Source: Verrucomicrobiaceae bacterium (GTDB lineage: Bacteria > Verrucomicrobiota > Verrucomicrobiia > Verrucomicrobiales > Verrucomicrobiaceae). From it: a stretch of DNA of 64,000 nucleotides. The position numbers and the translations under genes were made by a program. This document shows, one piece after another, positions 17,032 through 25,494 of this stretch (position 1 is the first letter of the stretch; every line of letters begins with the position of its first letter). The DNA lies in assembly GCA_016795485.1 (NCBI GenBank), contig JAEUHM010000044.1, positions 248,001-312,000 on the forward strand, written 5' to 3'. The notes below the pieces were generated by a model, which saw only the letters and a program-made list of their open reading frames with translations, ran no database searches and had not been told where the DNA came from.

Positions 17032-19311
17032 TTACGGAGCCGCATGGGCTCTCTTAACATTGAAAGTAGAGCGCACGGCTTGTCCACGGCGGATTGCAGC
17101 AATGGTGTGGCTGCCGGGCTCAAGCGTAACGAAGACCCCGGAGGGCTGAAAACTCAGTTTCAAGGTGTCACATTTCCACTCGATCCCGTCTGCTGGCTCA
17201 GCCTTGAGCAACAGTGTCTTTCCACCGCCTGGGAGATCCGGATCGAGGATGACTGTGGTTCCGGCCAGCGGACTGACAATACGCAACGGGACATAGCGGT
17301 TCTCGGTGGCGGTTGTGACGAGCCCATGCAGCCAATTGTCAGGAGAGGCGATCCATCGCGAATACTCAGAAGACAGAATAGCCCTGCCAGTCTTCTCCTC
17401 GTAATCTGCGGGATCGACCACGGGTGGAAGTCGGTCTTTATGAAAGACCTCCGCCCTAGACAGGCGGACCTCCGGGCCACCTTCAACCACTCGTTTTCCA
17501 GTACGAGGATCAATCCTTCCCCGCACAATCCATTCGGGATCAGGATACCAACTGAGGGTCCGAGTCTGACTCATGAACTGCAATACATCCGCAAAGATGG
17601 GCCCAGCTCCGGTGACGCCACTCACGTCCTGCATCGGTTCAGATTCAAAGTTGCCCGCCCATACACCCACGGTGATCTCTGGCGTATAGCCAACTGTCCA
17701 GTTATCCCGATATGACGTACTTGTGCCAGTCTTGACTGCTACACGGAACGGGAGCCGCAACACCGAGCGAGTGCCAAACGTCATCGCACGAGCTTGATTG
17801 TCACTGAGAACATCAGCCAAAAACCAAGCAGCCACTTGATCAACCACACGAACGGCTTGTCCTTCTGGATCGCTCTCACGCAAGCGCCATGGCTTGTGCT
17901 CACCCAGAGAAGCCAAGGTCGCGTAAGCATTGGTGAGTTCAATTAAACGAACAGGAGCATTCCCAATGGTAAGGCCCAAACCATAGTGAGAAGGGTCCTC
18001 GACAAGCGTGGAGACTCCACACTTCCGAAGCAGCTCGACGAGCGGCTTTGGGCCGCCCACGGAGTCCAGCACACGAACCGCTGCAATGTTAAGCGAGTTG
18101 CCCAGTGCTTGCCGATAAGTCACCGGACCATAGAACTTGCGGCCATAGTTCTCAGGCTTGTATAGCCCCGTTTCCGTCGGGAACTCCACCGGCAGGTCAG
18201 CCACGAGTGTATGAGGGTAATCTCCATTCTCCATCGCCAGCGCGTAGGTGAATGGCTTCAATGCAGAACCAGGAGAACGTGGTGTCCACGCGCCATTCAA
18301 TTGACCGCCATCGCGAGAAAAGTAGTCGCGTGAACCAACAAGCGCCAGCACACGACGAGTTGCGTTCTCAATCACCACAACTGCGGCATGTTCCACATGC
18401 TTGTCACGCAGTCCAACAAGCCTTTGCGCGACAATCTGCTCAACTCGTGCCTGGAGCCGAGGATCTATGGTGCAGACTACCTTGCCCAACGTGGAGGCTG
18501 CCAGCTTTTGGTCTAGTTCGACCACATGGGGTGCTGCAAATCCCCCCTGGAACCTTTGGATCACCACCGCTTGACCTTTCGCTGCAGCAAAGCTCGGCCC
18601 ATCAATCATTCCAAGGCCCAACATTCGCTCCAAAATCAAATGCTGCCGCTCCTCAACGGCACGGCGACTCCGAAAAGGATTCAATCTTGATGGCGATTGT
18701 GGAATCGCAGCCAGAAAGGACGCTTCAGCAAGGGTCAAGTGCTTCACAGGCTTGTTGAAGTAGCCCTGAATCGCCGCCGCACATCCGATGAACTGGTTTC
18801 CGTAAGAAATGCGATTCACATAGGCGCTAAGTATCTCCTTCTTGGACCAGATTTGCTCTAGCCTTCTTGCCTGGAGAGCTTCCATGAGTTTCACCTTCAT
18901 AGTGCGCGGCCCCGTTCTATCGGCACTCACTTTGATCAACTGCTGTGTAATCGTGGAAGCCCCAGACACGACTCTACCAGAGTCCACGTTCATGCGGGCA
19001 GCCCGTGCGATTGCCAGTAGATCGACTCCGCCATGACCAAAGAAACGCTTGTCCTCTGCCGCAACAGTCGCGTCAACGAGTACCTTCGGTATCTCTTCAA
19101 ACTTTAGCGGGACGCCCACACGTTCCTCTTCCTCGTTGAGCAAGTGTCGCAACGGACTCCCATCGCTAGCCTGATAAATGGTCCCCATTGCGATCGGACG
19201 AAATAAAGCTTCGGGAAGTTCAACCGCCCATGGAATCAGATACCAAGCCGCGATGAATCCAGCCACCAATATGCCCAGTCCCTTGAGCATTCGCCTGATG
19301 ATCGACCTCAT
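17032..19311 (-). CDS. pbpC: Penicillin-binding protein 1C (bifunctional peptidoglycan glycosyltransferase/transpeptidase)
   Basis: 759 residues. A single N-terminal membrane anchor (GLGILVAGFIAAWYLIPWAV) precedes a GT51 domain with EDKRFFGHGGVD and GASTITQQL. The transpeptidase domain has SALK (in SPGSALKPFTY) as SxxK, SLN as SxN and KTG in AVKTGTSTSYRDNW. The C-terminal region fits the PBP1C-type domain, ending in KSRFNVKR-like beta structure. It polymerises and cross-links peptidoglycan in the periplasm. Its start overlaps the comEC stop by 4 nt (ATGA), so they are co-translated. The alpha-2-macroglobulin partner that often accompanies pbpC is not adjacent here. Confidence 0.95.
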   Translation of the reverse strand: MRSIIRRMLKGLGILVAGFIAAWYLIPWAVELPEALFRPIAMGTIYQASDGSPLRHLLNEEEERVGVPLKFEEIPKVLVDATVAAEDKRFFGHGGVDLLAIARAARMNVDSGRVVSGASTITQQLIKVSADRTGPRTMKVKLMEALQARRLEQIWSKKEILSAYVNRISYGNQFIGCAAAIQGYFNKPVKHLTLAEASFLAAIPQSPSRLNPFRSRRAVEERQHLILERMLGLGMIDGPSFAAAKGQAVVIQRFQGGFAAPHVVELDQKLAASTLGKVVCTIDPRLQARVEQIVAQRLVGLRDKHVEHAAVVVIENATRRVLALVGSRDYFSRDGGQLNGAWTPRSPGSALKPFTYALAMENGDYPHTLVADLPVEFPTETGLYKPENYGRKFYGPVTYRQALGNSLNIAAVRVLDSVGGPKPLVELLRKCGVSTLVEDPSHYGLGLTIGNAPVRLIELTNAYATLASLGEHKPWRLRESDPEGQAVRVVDQVAAWFLADVLSDNQARAMTFGTRSVLRLPFRVAVKTGTSTSYRDNWTVGYTPEITVGVWAGNFESEPMQDVSGVTGAGPIFADVLQFMSQTRTLSWYPDPEWIVRGRIDPRTGKRVVEGGPEVRLSRAEVFHKDRLPPVVDPADYEEKTGRAILSSEYSRWIASPDNWLHGLVTTATENRYVPLRIVSPLAGTTVILDPDLPGGGKTLLLKAEPADGIEWKCDTLKLSFQPSGVFVTLEPGSHTIAAIRRGQAVRSTFNVKRAHAAP

Positions 19312-21656
19312 GGAGTAAGCCGCAGTGCGCGCTCACTGCGATGAGTCTTCACCGTCATCGCATCTAGAGCAAAGTTGATTGTTGTCATTCCATCTTGTTG
19401 CAGGTCTACAAGATGGACGCCGTTCTTCTGGCAGTATTCGATCAAATGAGCAGGTGCCGCCCCGCCCTCCACGGAAGGGTAGTGAGCCGTGACGACCATC
19501 TTTGGCGAGACCGCCATGAGAAACTCTGGGAGAGCACTATAGTCCGTAGCGTGTTGCCCCCGCAGAAGAATCTCAGCTTCCAAATCTCTGCTCTGGTATC
19601 TCTCCAGCAGCTCTTTCTCCACCACGAAGCCCGCATCACTCACCCACAGCAATCGATGCCCATTGAGGTGAATACGGGCAACAAGGCAACGGTCATCGGC
19701 CTGATCATGAAGGTCCAGTCCAGACGGGTGCAGAATGTCCATCACGACATCGCTTCCCATGGGCACACGTTCTCCAGCCTGTAGTTTCTGGATGGTTTTG
19801 TCCTTCCACCACTTCTCCTCGGACAACTCCTGAAGTAACGACTTGCTCGTCTCATGCTGCCAAGGCTCAAAGACCGGAAGCTTGATCATCGACATTGGAT
19901 ACCGCTTGAACAGGCGATAGGCCGCACCCACATGCTCGGCATCCGAGTGGCTGAAAATGATACCTTTGAAGTCACGTACTCCAGTTGCTTGAATCAATGA
20001 GCGGATCGCGTTGTCGTAACTCCGCTTCCCTCCACAATCCAGCCACCATCCTTCACCATCTACGACCATCAACTGTCCACCCTGACCTGGTGGCAGACTA
20101 GGAATCACCAGTTGTGGCGGATCAACCTTCGTTGGCGGCTTCTGCCCGAGCGGCGTATTCCCACCTGGCACAGCCGAAAAAGCTTCCGCGCTGTAGGTCA
20201 TCGTGTGTGCGACCAAGAGATTGGCGTTATTCAGTTTCTGCTGAACACCGCCCAGTCCAAGCACAGCCGCCATTAGGCTCAATGCAACACAGGCGAGCGA
20301 AACAAATGAGAGCGGAACCAGAAACACATTTGCCAAGAGCGCTATTGAAGTCAGCGACCGAAAGTGCCCAATCATCAGCGGTGTACTGCCTACCCACGCT
20401 GCCATTGAAGTTGCCAGCAACATAACGATACTTTCTTTCATCCACGCCTGAGTCCTTTGCCACCAAGTAGCCACTGGAAGCGGAAGAAAGTCATCAAGTC
20501 TCGCCCACGGCAGAAATGGCCTTGCGAGCAAGTGGGAACCCACCGCTATCGCCATCAGCACCAGAAACGAAAGCTGGAAACCCGCTTCAAACGTCTGCTG
20601 CGTGTCAGAAGCCCACAGCAAGAGAGCCGCGAGCCCAAGGGCATTGCAAATCCGCCCATGACGATTGAATAGCGGGGCCAGCACCATCACTGCGGTCATA
20701 AATGCCGCCCTAGCCGCTGAAGCACGCCACCCCGTGATGAACGCGTAGAAAAACACCAGTGGAATAAGTAGCATCAGTGCGTTTCGCCTACCCACTCGGC
20801 ACATCTTGAGGGCAAGCCATCCAATGACGCCAATCAGACCAACATGCAGGCCACTCACCGCAAAAACATGCAAAGTCCCACTTTGTCGAAACGGCTCAGC
20901 CATCTGCTCAGTGTCCTTCTCAGCGGTCCCTAACGCCATCGTGCGGATCAGCTTCACGGCATCATCATCGTCCTCAATCCCACGGGCCAAAGCCCTACCA
21001 ATCCACTCCCTACTCGACTCCGCTACACTCAATAGCCAGAGCCTGATACTCGGTTCACGCGGACCAACTTCGTGCAACTCGGTGACTGACATCGCACCGA
21101 CGATCCCCTGCCGCAATGATGCCGTCCTCCGGTCATACAGTGTGGGATTCAGTGGTTGAGACGGACTGTAAAGTCTGCCTGTCACGACATAATCGCCTCC
21201 ATGCGCAACGAAGTTGCCCGAGACGAGACGACCACTGAGTGAAATCAGTGATTGCCCCTTCAGCCCCTTGCTGCGGCCCGCAAAACGAATCTCCGTAGCT
21301 TCAAAGAGGATCTCACGCCTCTCTTCCATTTCCTCCACCACAGGTGCAGAAACAAATCGGCCTACTGCCGTAGCCACGATTGGCTCTCCGGGAGCTTGCA
21401 TGCCTACCAGCGGGTGACTGAAGCACTCTGCCCAACGCATCGCGTGGATTGCAGTAAATGAACAGAAAGTGCCGACGATGAGCCCCCACATCGTTCCTTT
21501 AGCCGCAGCGAGAACCAGAAAGAGCGCCCCAGTGATGCCCATTGGCCACACCAGATCATACTGGCCTTCTCCGATCAAAATACCTGCCAGTGCTGCAAGG
21601 GCCACCAGAAGCAGCGGATGCTTTCCGGTAAGACTTTTCACCTCGCGCCAGTCCAT
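19308..21656 (-). CDS. comEC: ComEC/Rec2 family competence DNA-uptake channel
   Basis: 782 residues. It has an N-terminal membrane/OB region, then the polytopic ComEC domain with the signature GTLHVFAVSGLHVGLIGVIG and many hydrophobic helices (about residues 230-480). A C-terminal metallo-beta-lactamase-like domain follows, with IIFSHSDAEHVGAAYRL and a later HATDYSALPEFL. The protein is thought to carry single-stranded DNA across the inner membrane during natural transformation. The gene overlaps pbpC by 4 nt and follows the small TPR-like gene by 7 nt, so it is within an operon. No other competence genes are in the window, so transformability cannot be concluded. Confidence 0.95.
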   Translation of the reverse strand: MDWREVKSLTGKHPLLLVALAALAGILIGEGQYDLVWPMGITGALFLVLAAAKGTMWGLIVGTFCSFTAIHAMRWAECFSHPLVGMQAPGEPIVATAVGRFVSAPVVEEMEERREILFEATEIRFAGRSKGLKGQSLISLSGRLVSGNFVAHGGDYVVTGRLYSPSQPLNPTLYDRRTASLRQGIVGAMSVTELHEVGPREPSIRLWLLSVAESSREWIGRALARGIEDDDDAVKLIRTMALGTAEKDTEQMAEPFRQSGTLHVFAVSGLHVGLIGVIGWLALKMCRVGRRNALMLLIPLVFFYAFITGWRASAARAAFMTAVMVLAPLFNRHGRICNALGLAALLLWASDTQQTFEAGFQLSFLVLMAIAVGSHLLARPFLPWARLDDFLPLPVATWWQRTQAWMKESIVMLLATSMAAWVGSTPLMIGHFRSLTSIALLANVFLVPLSFVSLACVALSLMAAVLGLGGVQQKLNNANLLVAHTMTYSAEAFSAVPGGNTPLGQKPPTKVDPPQLVIPSLPPGQGGQLMVVDGEGWWLDCGGKRSYDNAIRSLIQATGVRDFKGIIFSHSDAEHVGAAYRLFKRYPMSMIKLPVFEPWQHETSKSLLQELSEEKWWKDKTIQKLQAGERVPMGSDVVMDILHPSGLDLHDQADDRCLVARIHLNGHRLLWVSDAGFVVEKELLERYQSRDLEAEILLRGQHATDYSALPEFLMAVSPKMVVTAHYPSVEGGAAPAHLIEYCQKNGVHLVDLQQDGMTTINFALDAMTVKTHRSERALRLTP

Positions 21657-21663
21657 CGTCGTG

Positions 21664-22185
21664 TCAGTTGCTCATCTTTAATTCATGCAGTCGATGCCGT
21701 GCATTCGCGGCATGACGAGACGACGGAAATGCTTCCATGATCGACTCCAGTTCAACTCTAGCCTGCTGGACATCGTCCATGGCTTTTAGCATAACGTCTA
21801 CTTTCCTGAACCTCAGAAACGCGCGGTCATCGTCCGACCACCCATACCGCATCAAGTGCGCATCGAGTTCACGCAATGCTTCTTCCGGCCGTAGCAGATG
21901 CTCAGAACGAATGCGCGCAATCTCCTTGATCGCCATCATGTCAGGAGGATCACTCTGCAATCGCCGCTCGAACACCCGAATAGCCCCTTCAAAATCTCCT
22001 CGTGCTAGCATTGCTGCAGCCTCATCCGTCTCGATCTTCCCAACCTTCTCGCCCGATGAGTAAAAGAACCGCCCCACAGCCTCACCCAGCCTTGGCAGCA
22101 AAAACTTCACGGCAACCACGCCCAGGACCATCCCGGCGATCAGAGTGACTACATACCACTCAGGCTCTGTTAGGGCAGCGACCAT
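21664..22185 (-). CDS. Small membrane-anchored TPR-like protein upstream of comEC
   Basis: 173 residues. One N-terminal membrane helix (WYVVTLIAGMVLGVVAVKFLL) is followed by a helical region with TPR-like spacing: AAAMLARGDFEGAIRVFERR, then RPEEALRELDAHLMRYG and QQARVELESIMEAFPSSRHA. The start at 22185 (MVAALTEPEW) is preferred over one 12 nt upstream, which only enlarges the overlap with the preceding gene. Probably a cytoplasm- or periplasm-facing scaffold. It overlaps the upstream PL14-like gene by 16 nt and is 7 nt from comEC. Function unknown. Confidence 0.75.
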   Translation of the reverse strand: MVAALTEPEWYVVTLIAGMVLGVVAVKFLLPRLGEAVGRFFYSSGEKVGKIETDEAAAMLARGDFEGAIRVFERRLQSDPPDMMAIKEIARIRSEHLLRPEEALRELDAHLMRYGWSDDDRAFLRFRKVDVMLKAMDDVQQARVELESIMEAFPSSRHAANARHRLHELKMSN

Positions 22186-22979
22186 CTGAAGTTCCAAAAA
22201 CGTGCAAAGACATCTCGTTGCGGCGCCCAGTCACTGCCACTACCTCCGTGAAAAGTATTGAATAGAATACCATTCACTCCAATCGACTCGAGCGCCCGCC
22301 ACTCCATGTCCTTTCGTTCTACCAACAGCGTTTGAGACCCCTTGTGCACTTCGTCCACATAAATACGAAGCTCACCATCTCGCTTCCCAACGGCATTCAT
22401 CTTCACCTCCACCTTTATGCGATAAGGCACTGCGGTCTTAAACCTAAACTCTGTGGGAAAATCGAACTCGTCCCCATATTTGGACGGTTGGTTCATGTGA
22501 TAAACGTAAGCCTGCCCACGCCCATCTTTTCGCCACATTAGCCGTGCAGACCAGCCCTCCTTCCCATTCACCGCATCTCCACCCGTGATGGTCTTGGGAC
22601 CGCCACACAAGCCAGGAAGCTTCCCACCCTTAACAAAATCAAACCCATCCTCAAACAACACCGCATACTCCAGAGACGCAGCAGCATTGTCATCTGCTAC
22701 ACCAGGCAACGGATATCTCCAGCCAGCGCCACCCGCATCGGCTCCATGTGATCCTTTCGGGTAGCACACACGCAGTGCGGTCTGGCCATCCTGTTTCACC
22801 ACCTCCACACGCCCGTCCTCCACACCATCCTCGTATTCGCACCCCTGCCAGTCGTTCTTCCACGCGGACACCGTGTATCTGCCCTCCAAAGACTTCAGCA
22901 TCACCTCTTCCGCCACAGCCACCTGGATCAACAAGGAGCAACTAACCAAATAGTGGAAAATCCGGGGCAAGCGGTGCAT
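22170..22979 (-). CDS. Secreted polysaccharide lyase family 14-like protein
   Basis: 269 residues from the ATG at 22979, which begins MHRLPRIFHYLVSCSLLIQV, a signal peptide; a longer frame upstream has no secretory N-terminus. The mature part is a beta-jelly-roll of the PL14/alginate-lyase-like type. Conserved pieces are YAVLFEDGFDFVKGGKLPGL, the GWSARLMWRKDGRGQAYVY segment and the C-terminal NGILFNTFHGGSGSDWAP. PL14 enzymes cleave uronate polymers by beta-elimination; activity here is inference. It is the first gene of the run leading into comEC and pbpC, which is an odd setting for a lyase. Confidence 0.75.
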   Translation of the reverse strand: MHRLPRIFHYLVSCSLLIQVAVAEEVMLKSLEGRYTVSAWKNDWQGCEYEDGVEDGRVEVVKQDGQTALRVCYPKGSHGADAGGAGWRYPLPGVADDNAAASLEYAVLFEDGFDFVKGGKLPGLCGGPKTITGGDAVNGKEGWSARLMWRKDGRGQAYVYHMNQPSKYGDEFDFPTEFRFKTAVPYRIKVEVKMNAVGKRDGELRIYVDEVHKGSQTLLVERKDMEWRALESIGVNGILFNTFHGGSGSDWAPQRDVFARFWNFRWSLP

Positions 22980-23797
22980 GTGCCGAACACTGCACAAAGC
23001 CCACAGCCCAATCAACTCTCTGTTTAAGAAAAATGGGCCCTTCAAACCCTGACTAGACAAATGCTCATGGCGCTGAAGGGCAGATCGGTGGCAATAGCAG
23101 ATCGAGCTTCCTACGCGATGATGCAGCGGCTGACGAGGAACTCTTCGCGAATGATGTCGCCTAGCACCCGGTCTTACTGGTGACGTTTGCATTTCGGCTT
23201 GCGCAGATGAGCGTGATAGGCACTGCGGATGACGCCTGGGATTAACAAGTTTCGGAGAAGTTCATGCCAGGATTGCCACGGAGTAGTGTTTCGGTGAGTT
23301 TGGAGCGTGGGCTTGTGATGTGCAACAGCAGAGCAGAGCGGGGTGGACAGCACAAAGTGCTGCCCGAAGGGCGGGGAGGAAATCGAGTCCCAGGCCAAAG
23401 CATTTCAATATTGTTCTGCCTGCGCTAGGAGGCCAACTCACGCTGCATAGTTGTAGGTCCGACCACCGCCCCGAAGCCGTAGAGCATTCTCCAACGACAA
23501 AGGTTCCAGCTTGAGACGTCCAGATCGCATTTGAAATGCGCGGCCTCGATCAATTCATTATCTCCTGAAATCGAAGGGTCGAAATGCAAAGTTGGCACAG
23601 GAGTTTCTGCTGAAGGCCCTGCCAGTGGCCCAAGAGTCAGATCGTTTACAGGTAAGGTGGCCGCTCTGCTGCTGCAACTGCCTGGAGACCGGGAGTCAAG
23701 GAGAGGAGTTGTTCTTGGTGGTTCGATGTTTGCCCAGAAAAACATGCCGCTCAGGAAAGAAGCGGGCCACAACAGGCGAACTCCTACGTCCCACGTC
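22980..23797. other. 818 bp without a convincing gene; possible decayed sequence
   Basis: No open frame here looks like a real protein. On the minus strand about 23174-23290 a short frame (HELLRNLLIPGVIRSAYHAH) has a protein-like feel and continues past a stop as VLGDIIREEFLVSRCI. It may be a gene remnant, perhaps of a transposase, but I cannot place it in a family. No REP-type repeats as seen near 30-32 kb are present. Promoters for the two divergent flanking genes should lie here. Confidence 0.35.
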
Positions 23798-24511
23798 ATG
23801 AAACGCTCTGCTTGCTCGCTCATCCTGTTCCTCGCTGCTTCCATCCTCCCTGCGAATGAACCACCTCCGGGGTTCACGGCTATTTTTAACGGCAAGGACC
23901 TAACAGGCTGGTATGGGCTGAATCCACATTCAGTGGTGAAGCTCAGTGGCGAGAAGAAAGAGGCCGCTCTGAAGGCGATGCGGGAGGATTTTGCCAAGCA
24001 TTGGCGTGTGGAGAATGGCGAACTCGTGAACGATGGCGAGGGCGGCTATGCCACCACGGACAAGGAGTTTGGCGACATCGAACTGCACATCGAATACAAG
24101 ACGGTGCCGAAGGCGGACAGCGGCATTTATCTCCGTGGCACTCCCCAAGTGCAGATCTGGGACAAAAATCAGGTGTTTGACCCCAAGCGCCCCGACCGCA
24201 AGCCTCACTTGGGCTCCGGCGGCCTCTTCAACAACACTCCAGGCACTCCCGGCCGCGATCCAGCGGTGCTAGCGGACAAGGAGTTCGGCGAGTGGAACAA
24301 GTTTCGCATCCGTCAGGTCGGGGCCAAGACGTGGGTCTGGCTCAACGACCAACTCGTGGTTGATGGCGCTGTGATGGAGAACTTCTGGGACAAAAAGCTC
24401 CCCCTCCCCGCCAAAGGCCCCATCATGCTCCAAACCCACGGCGGTGAAATCCGCTGGCGGAACATTTTTCTAAAGGAACTAAGTGCTGAGGAAAGCGCTT
24501 CAGGGAAATGA
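23798..24511 (+). CDS. DUF1080 (3-keto-disaccharide hydrolase-like) secreted protein
   Basis: 237 residues. The ATG at 23798 begins MKRSACSLILFLAASILPAN, a signal peptide; the longer upstream frame is not protein-like. The DUF1080 opening GFTAIFNGKDLTGWYG, the VENGELVNDGEGGYATTDKEF segment, then IELHIEYKTVPKADSGIYLRG and the closing GPIMLQTHGGEIRWRNIFLKEL are all characteristic. The family is a jelly-roll domain; some members hydrolyse 3-keto-glycosides in the periplasm. Its stop overlaps the start of the phosphodiester glycosidase gene by 4 nt (ATGA), so the two are translationally coupled. Confidence 0.92.
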   Translation: MKRSACSLILFLAASILPANEPPPGFTAIFNGKDLTGWYGLNPHSVVKLSGEKKEAALKAMREDFAKHWRVENGELVNDGEGGYATTDKEFGDIELHIEYKTVPKADSGIYLRGTPQVQIWDKNQVFDPKRPDRKPHLGSGGLFNNTPGTPGRDPAVLADKEFGEWNKFRIRQVGAKTWVWLNDQLVVDGAVMENFWDKKLPLPAKGPIMLQTHGGEIRWRNIFLKELSAEESASGK

Positions 24512-25272
24512 GGCTACTCACAAGCCTAGCTGGCCTCGTGTGGGCATGCTGCACACTGGTCTCTCGTGCAGATGACCTTGAGGTAGTGCAGCACGGTGGT
24601 GCCACTTATCAACTGTATCGAGTGAGCCGGGCTGCTTCGTCTCATTTGGAAATGGCTTGGCTGGACTCTGGAGGCAAGCCGCTTGGGGATTTAAATGGTC
24701 TCCAGAAGAAGCTCGCAGCAGAAGGTCGTGAGCTGAAGTTCGCCACCAATGGAGGCATCTACGAGCACGGCCCCAAGCCGTGTGGCCTAGCTATCGTGAA
24801 TAGCAGGCAACTGGTGCCGCTCAGCACTAAAGACGCCGATGGTAACTTTTACCTGAAGCCCAACGGTGTGTTTTATGTGGATGACAAGACCGGTCCCGGA
24901 ATCATGGAGACCAGCCGCTACGGCAAAAGTGGGCTGGCACCGCGTATCGCCTGCCAGAGCGGACCTCTGCTGCTCGCAGATGGAAAGTTTCACCCTGCAT
25001 TCAATCCGAACTCAAAAAACCGTCGGCTGCGGAATGCTGTGGGCGTGCGCTCAGCCGACCAACAGATCATCTTCGTGATGTCTGACCCCGATGACCGGGA
25101 CAAAGGCAGGGTCACCTTCTACCAACTGGCCCAGTTCTTCCTCCACCTCGGCTGCAATGACGCGCTCTTCCTTGACGGCGACATTTCCCAAATGGTGGTG
25201 AATCCGCCGTTAGGCAAGGCGGGCCGTCCAACGACGTTTGCGACAATGTTTTACATAGCTTCCAAAAAGTGA
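24508..25272 (+). CDS. Secreted phosphodiester glycosidase family (NAGPA-like) protein
   Basis: 254 residues with signal peptide MRLLTSLAGLVWACCTLVSR. The fold signature of the phosphodiester glycosidase/DUF2233 family is clear: LKFATNGGIYEHGPKPCGLAI, KPNGVFYVDD, IACQSGPLLLADGK, RLRNAVGVRSADQQIIFVMS and the late GCNDALFLDGDISQMVV, where Asp and Gly form the active-site loop. The family includes the human uncovering enzyme and phage or bacterial proteins acting on sugar phosphodiesters. Periplasmic or extracellular. A 22-nt near-identical direct repeat begins at the stop codon of the gene before it and at its own stop codon, so this gene may be an inserted or duplicated cassette. Confidence 0.88.
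   Translation: MRLLTSLAGLVWACCTLVSRADDLEVVQHGGATYQLYRVSRAASSHLEMAWLDSGGKPLGDLNGLQKKLAAEGRELKFATNGGIYEHGPKPCGLAIVNSRQLVPLSTKDADGNFYLKPNGVFYVDDKTGPGIMETSRYGKSGLAPRIACQSGPLLLADGKFHPAFNPNSKNRRLRNAVGVRSADQQIIFVMSDPDDRDKGRVTFYQLAQFFLHLGCNDALFLDGDISQMVVNPPLGKAGRPTTFATMFYIASKK
24509..24530 (+). repeat. Direct repeat, first copy (before/at start of the phosphodiester glycosidase gene)
   Basis: TGA, one variable base, then GCTACTCACAAGCCTAGC. It spans the stop codon of DUF1080 and the first codons of the next gene. The second copy lies 761 bp downstream at 25270-25291 with one mismatch (G versus C at the variable base). Confidence 0.85.
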
Positions 25273-25291
25273 CGCTACTCACAAGCCTAGC
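25270..25291 (+). repeat. Direct repeat, second copy (at stop of the phosphodiester glycosidase gene)
   Basis: TGA, C, then GCTACTCACAAGCCTAGC, matching 24509-24530 at 21 of 22 positions. Both copies begin with a stop codon. The pair brackets exactly one gene. Confidence 0.85.
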
Positions 25292-25302
25292 ATCTCTCCC
25301 CC

Positions 25303-25359
25303 ATAGGACGAATACGACCCGGTAGGCCCCATCCGTCCTCTCGGACCCATTCGTCCTAT
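25303..25359. repeat. Inverted repeat downstream of the phosphodiester glycosidase gene
   Basis: ATAGGACGAAT (25303-25313) and ATTCGTCCTAT (25349-25359) are perfect 11-nt inverted arms separated by 35 nt rich in GGTCC/GGACC-like words (including ATCCGTCC and GGACCCATT). It could act as a terminator without a U-tract, or be a small dispersed palindromic element. The rest of the 222-bp gap up to lpdA shows nothing clear. Confidence 0.5.
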
Positions 25360-25494
25360 CCTTCTCTGCTACCAAGGGCCCGCCCCCGCAATCCGGGTGC
25401 CCTTTTGCGCCAGCAAACGTATTCCCGTTTGCCAGTTGCTCAGCGCGCTGGCCTAGCTTTGATGCGGCTCCCCCAAAACCCCTCTTTTTCCTGA

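Noticed and set aside
22980-23192. Longer start for the PL14-like gene
   Set aside because: The upstream 71 residues are His/Arg-rich and bury the signal peptide that begins at 22979.
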